Positions 4,330-5,247 of a DNA stretch of 5,247 nt are shown in pieces (position 1 is the stretch's first letter; each line of letters begins with the position of its first letter). The notes beneath the pieces are model-generated. The model saw only the letters and a list, made by a program, of their open reading frames with translations. It made no database searches and was not told the DNA's origin. The position numbers were made by a program, and so were the translations under genes. The stretch comes from a bacterium. Its GTDB lineage: Bacteria; Zixibacteria; MSB-5A5; GN15; FEB-12. Location: contig DAOVOW010000175.1 of assembly GCA_030629485.1 (NCBI GenBank), forward strand, positions 1 to 5,247, given 5' to 3'.

Positions 4330-5247
4330 TAAGGTCGCTCTGACTCTGGGAGAGATCGCCCGTCTTACCTCGGCTAAGCTGGACGGTGATCCCGACGTTA
4401 CCATCACGGGTGCGGCGCCGATTGAATCTGCGTCCGAGGGCGATATCACCTTTGTTGCCAACAAGAAGTATCTGAAGCATCTGGAGACTACGGATGCTTC
4501 GGCGGTAGTGCTCGACCCGGACAGCCCATGTCAACGCTGCGCCGCGCTGCGCCATGAGAATCCTTACCTGACCTTTGCCCACGTGCTCGATCTGCTCTAC
4601 CCCGACAAGGCACTCACAGATACCGGCGTTCATGCGACCACAGTGGTCGAGGATACGGCGCAGGTGTCTCCCACCGCTGGGGTTGGTCCACTGTGTCACC
4701 TCTGTGCCGGCGCGGTTGTCGGCAGCGGCACTCAACTGGTGTCGTCGGTTTTTGTCGGCCGGGATGTTGTCATCGGCGACAACTGCCTGATCTATCCCGG
4801 CGTGCGCATCATGGATGGTTCACGTATCGGCAATAACGTCATTATTCACTCTTCGACTGTAATCGGCTCGGACGGGTTTGGTTTTGCCGAGACGGAGTCC
4901 GGGCTGAAGAAAATCAAGCAGGTGGGGTGGGTCGAGATAGAGGATGATGTCGAAATCGGGTCCAACTGCTCGATTGACCGTGGCGCCCTGGGACCAACTC
5001 GGGTCGGCAGGGGAACCAAGATAGACAATCTGGTGCAGATTGCCCATAATGTCGAGACCGGGGCGCATTGTATTATCGTAGGGCAGGTAGGTATCTCCGG
5101 CTCGACCAAGCTTGGCGACGGCGTCATTCTGGCCGGACAAGTTGGGGTGGTCGGTCATATACAGATCGGGGACGGGGCACGCGTGGGGGCCCAGTCGGGG
5201 GTGTCCAAGTCTGTCGAGCCGGGCCGGACGGTCTTCGGTTCGCCCGC
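4313..5247 (+). CDS. lpxD: UDP-3-O-acylglucosamine N-acyltransferase LpxD (3' end cut off)
   Basis: LpxD transfers an N-acyl chain from acyl-ACP to UDP-3-O-acyl-GlcN, the third step of lipid A synthesis, in the cytoplasm. The 311 codons visible cover most of the protein (E. coli has 341). An N-terminal uridine-binding domain (about 1-105) has TLGEIARLTSAKLDGD, DITFVANKKYLKHL and NPYLTFA. A left-handed beta helix of hexapeptide repeats follows (about 106 on), with GSDGFGFA (185-192), IDRGAL (221-226) and the catalytic-type His in QIAHNV (H245). A second conserved His is at VGH (H282); the 37-residue spacing equals that of H239 and H276 in E. coli. No ATG exists near the 5' end. The frame opens after a stop at 4304-4306, and the TTG at 4313 is the only reasonable start, overlapping skp by 17 nt with only a weak GAAG upstream. 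CTG codons at 4340 and 4346 are less likely. Two CxxC pairs (C73/C76, C128/C131) are unusual. The frame runs off the window at GSP. Confidence 0.94.
   Translation, partial: MKKSTDKVALTLGEIARLTSAKLDGDPDVTITGAAPIESASEGDITFVANKKYLKHLETTDASAVVLDPDSPCQRCAALRHENPYLTFAHVLDLLYPDKALTDTGVHATTVVEDTAQVSPTAGVGPLCHLCAGAVVGSGTQLVSSVFVGRDVVIGDNCLIYPGVRIMDGSRIGNNVIIHSSTVIGSDGFGFAETESGLKKIKQVGWVEIEDDVEIGSNCSIDRGALGPTRVGRGTKIDNLVQIAHNVETGAHCIIVGQVGISGSTKLGDGVILAGQVGVVGHIQIGDGARVGAQSGVSKSVEPGRTVFGSP

Noticed and set aside
4820..5158. Minus-strand frames of 93 and 112 codons opposite lpxD
   Set aside because: Antisense shadows of the hexapeptide repeat region of a confidently identified lpxD.
1..5247. CRISPR array, tRNA, rRNA or transposase gene
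   Set aside because: No regularly spaced repeats, no tRNA cloverleaf or rRNA-like sequence, and no transposase frame were seen on either strand.

Overview
The window looks like a chromosomal segment of a Gram-negative (diderm, LPS-making) bacterium of moderate to high GC. It carries BamA, a Skp/OmpH-type chaperone and LpxD in a row, which is the core of outer-membrane protein and lipid A biogenesis. The exact lineage cannot be read from the sequence. The gene order, the divergence of the proteins from the enterobacterial forms, and an intergenic CTGAGCG-type repeat suggest an uncultured lineage, perhaps in or near the FCB/Zixibacteria group. That is a low-confidence inference.

Layout. Positions 1-241 hold no convincing gene. 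They contain a strong hairpin terminator for something upstream (15-35), a short CTGAGCG direct repeat (76-116), and a palindromic double hairpin (136-225) that resembles a REP doublet/REPIN or a small MITE. A small gene of unknown function lies on the minus strand (about 646 down to 242; its reading frame is open to 790). It is divergent from everything else, and its predicted layout resembles a small winged-helix protein. The AT-richer stretch from about 791 to 964 separates it from the main operon and holds a 10-bp stem-loop and a plausible but weak promoter.

From 974 to the right edge runs one tightly packed plus-strand operon: rplU (ribosomal protein L21), 15 nt gap, bamA (818 aa, five POTRA domains plus beta-barrel), 29 nt gap, skp/ompH (177 aa periplasmic chaperone), 17 nt overlap, lpxD (cut off by the window end). 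BamA is the insertase for outer-membrane proteins, Skp carries unfolded porins across the periplasm to it, and LpxD makes the diacyl-GlcN intermediate of lipid A. The three therefore build both the protein and lipid parts of the outer membrane.

The unusual points are that rplU leads this operon without its usual partner rpmA, that bamA and lpxD both appear to start at TTG, that LpxD has two CxxC pairs, and that BamA ends in Phe-Arg rather than in an aromatic residue. I did not find an obviously new multi-gene system. The best candidates for something undescribed are the 136-225 palindrome and the unknown minus-strand gene.
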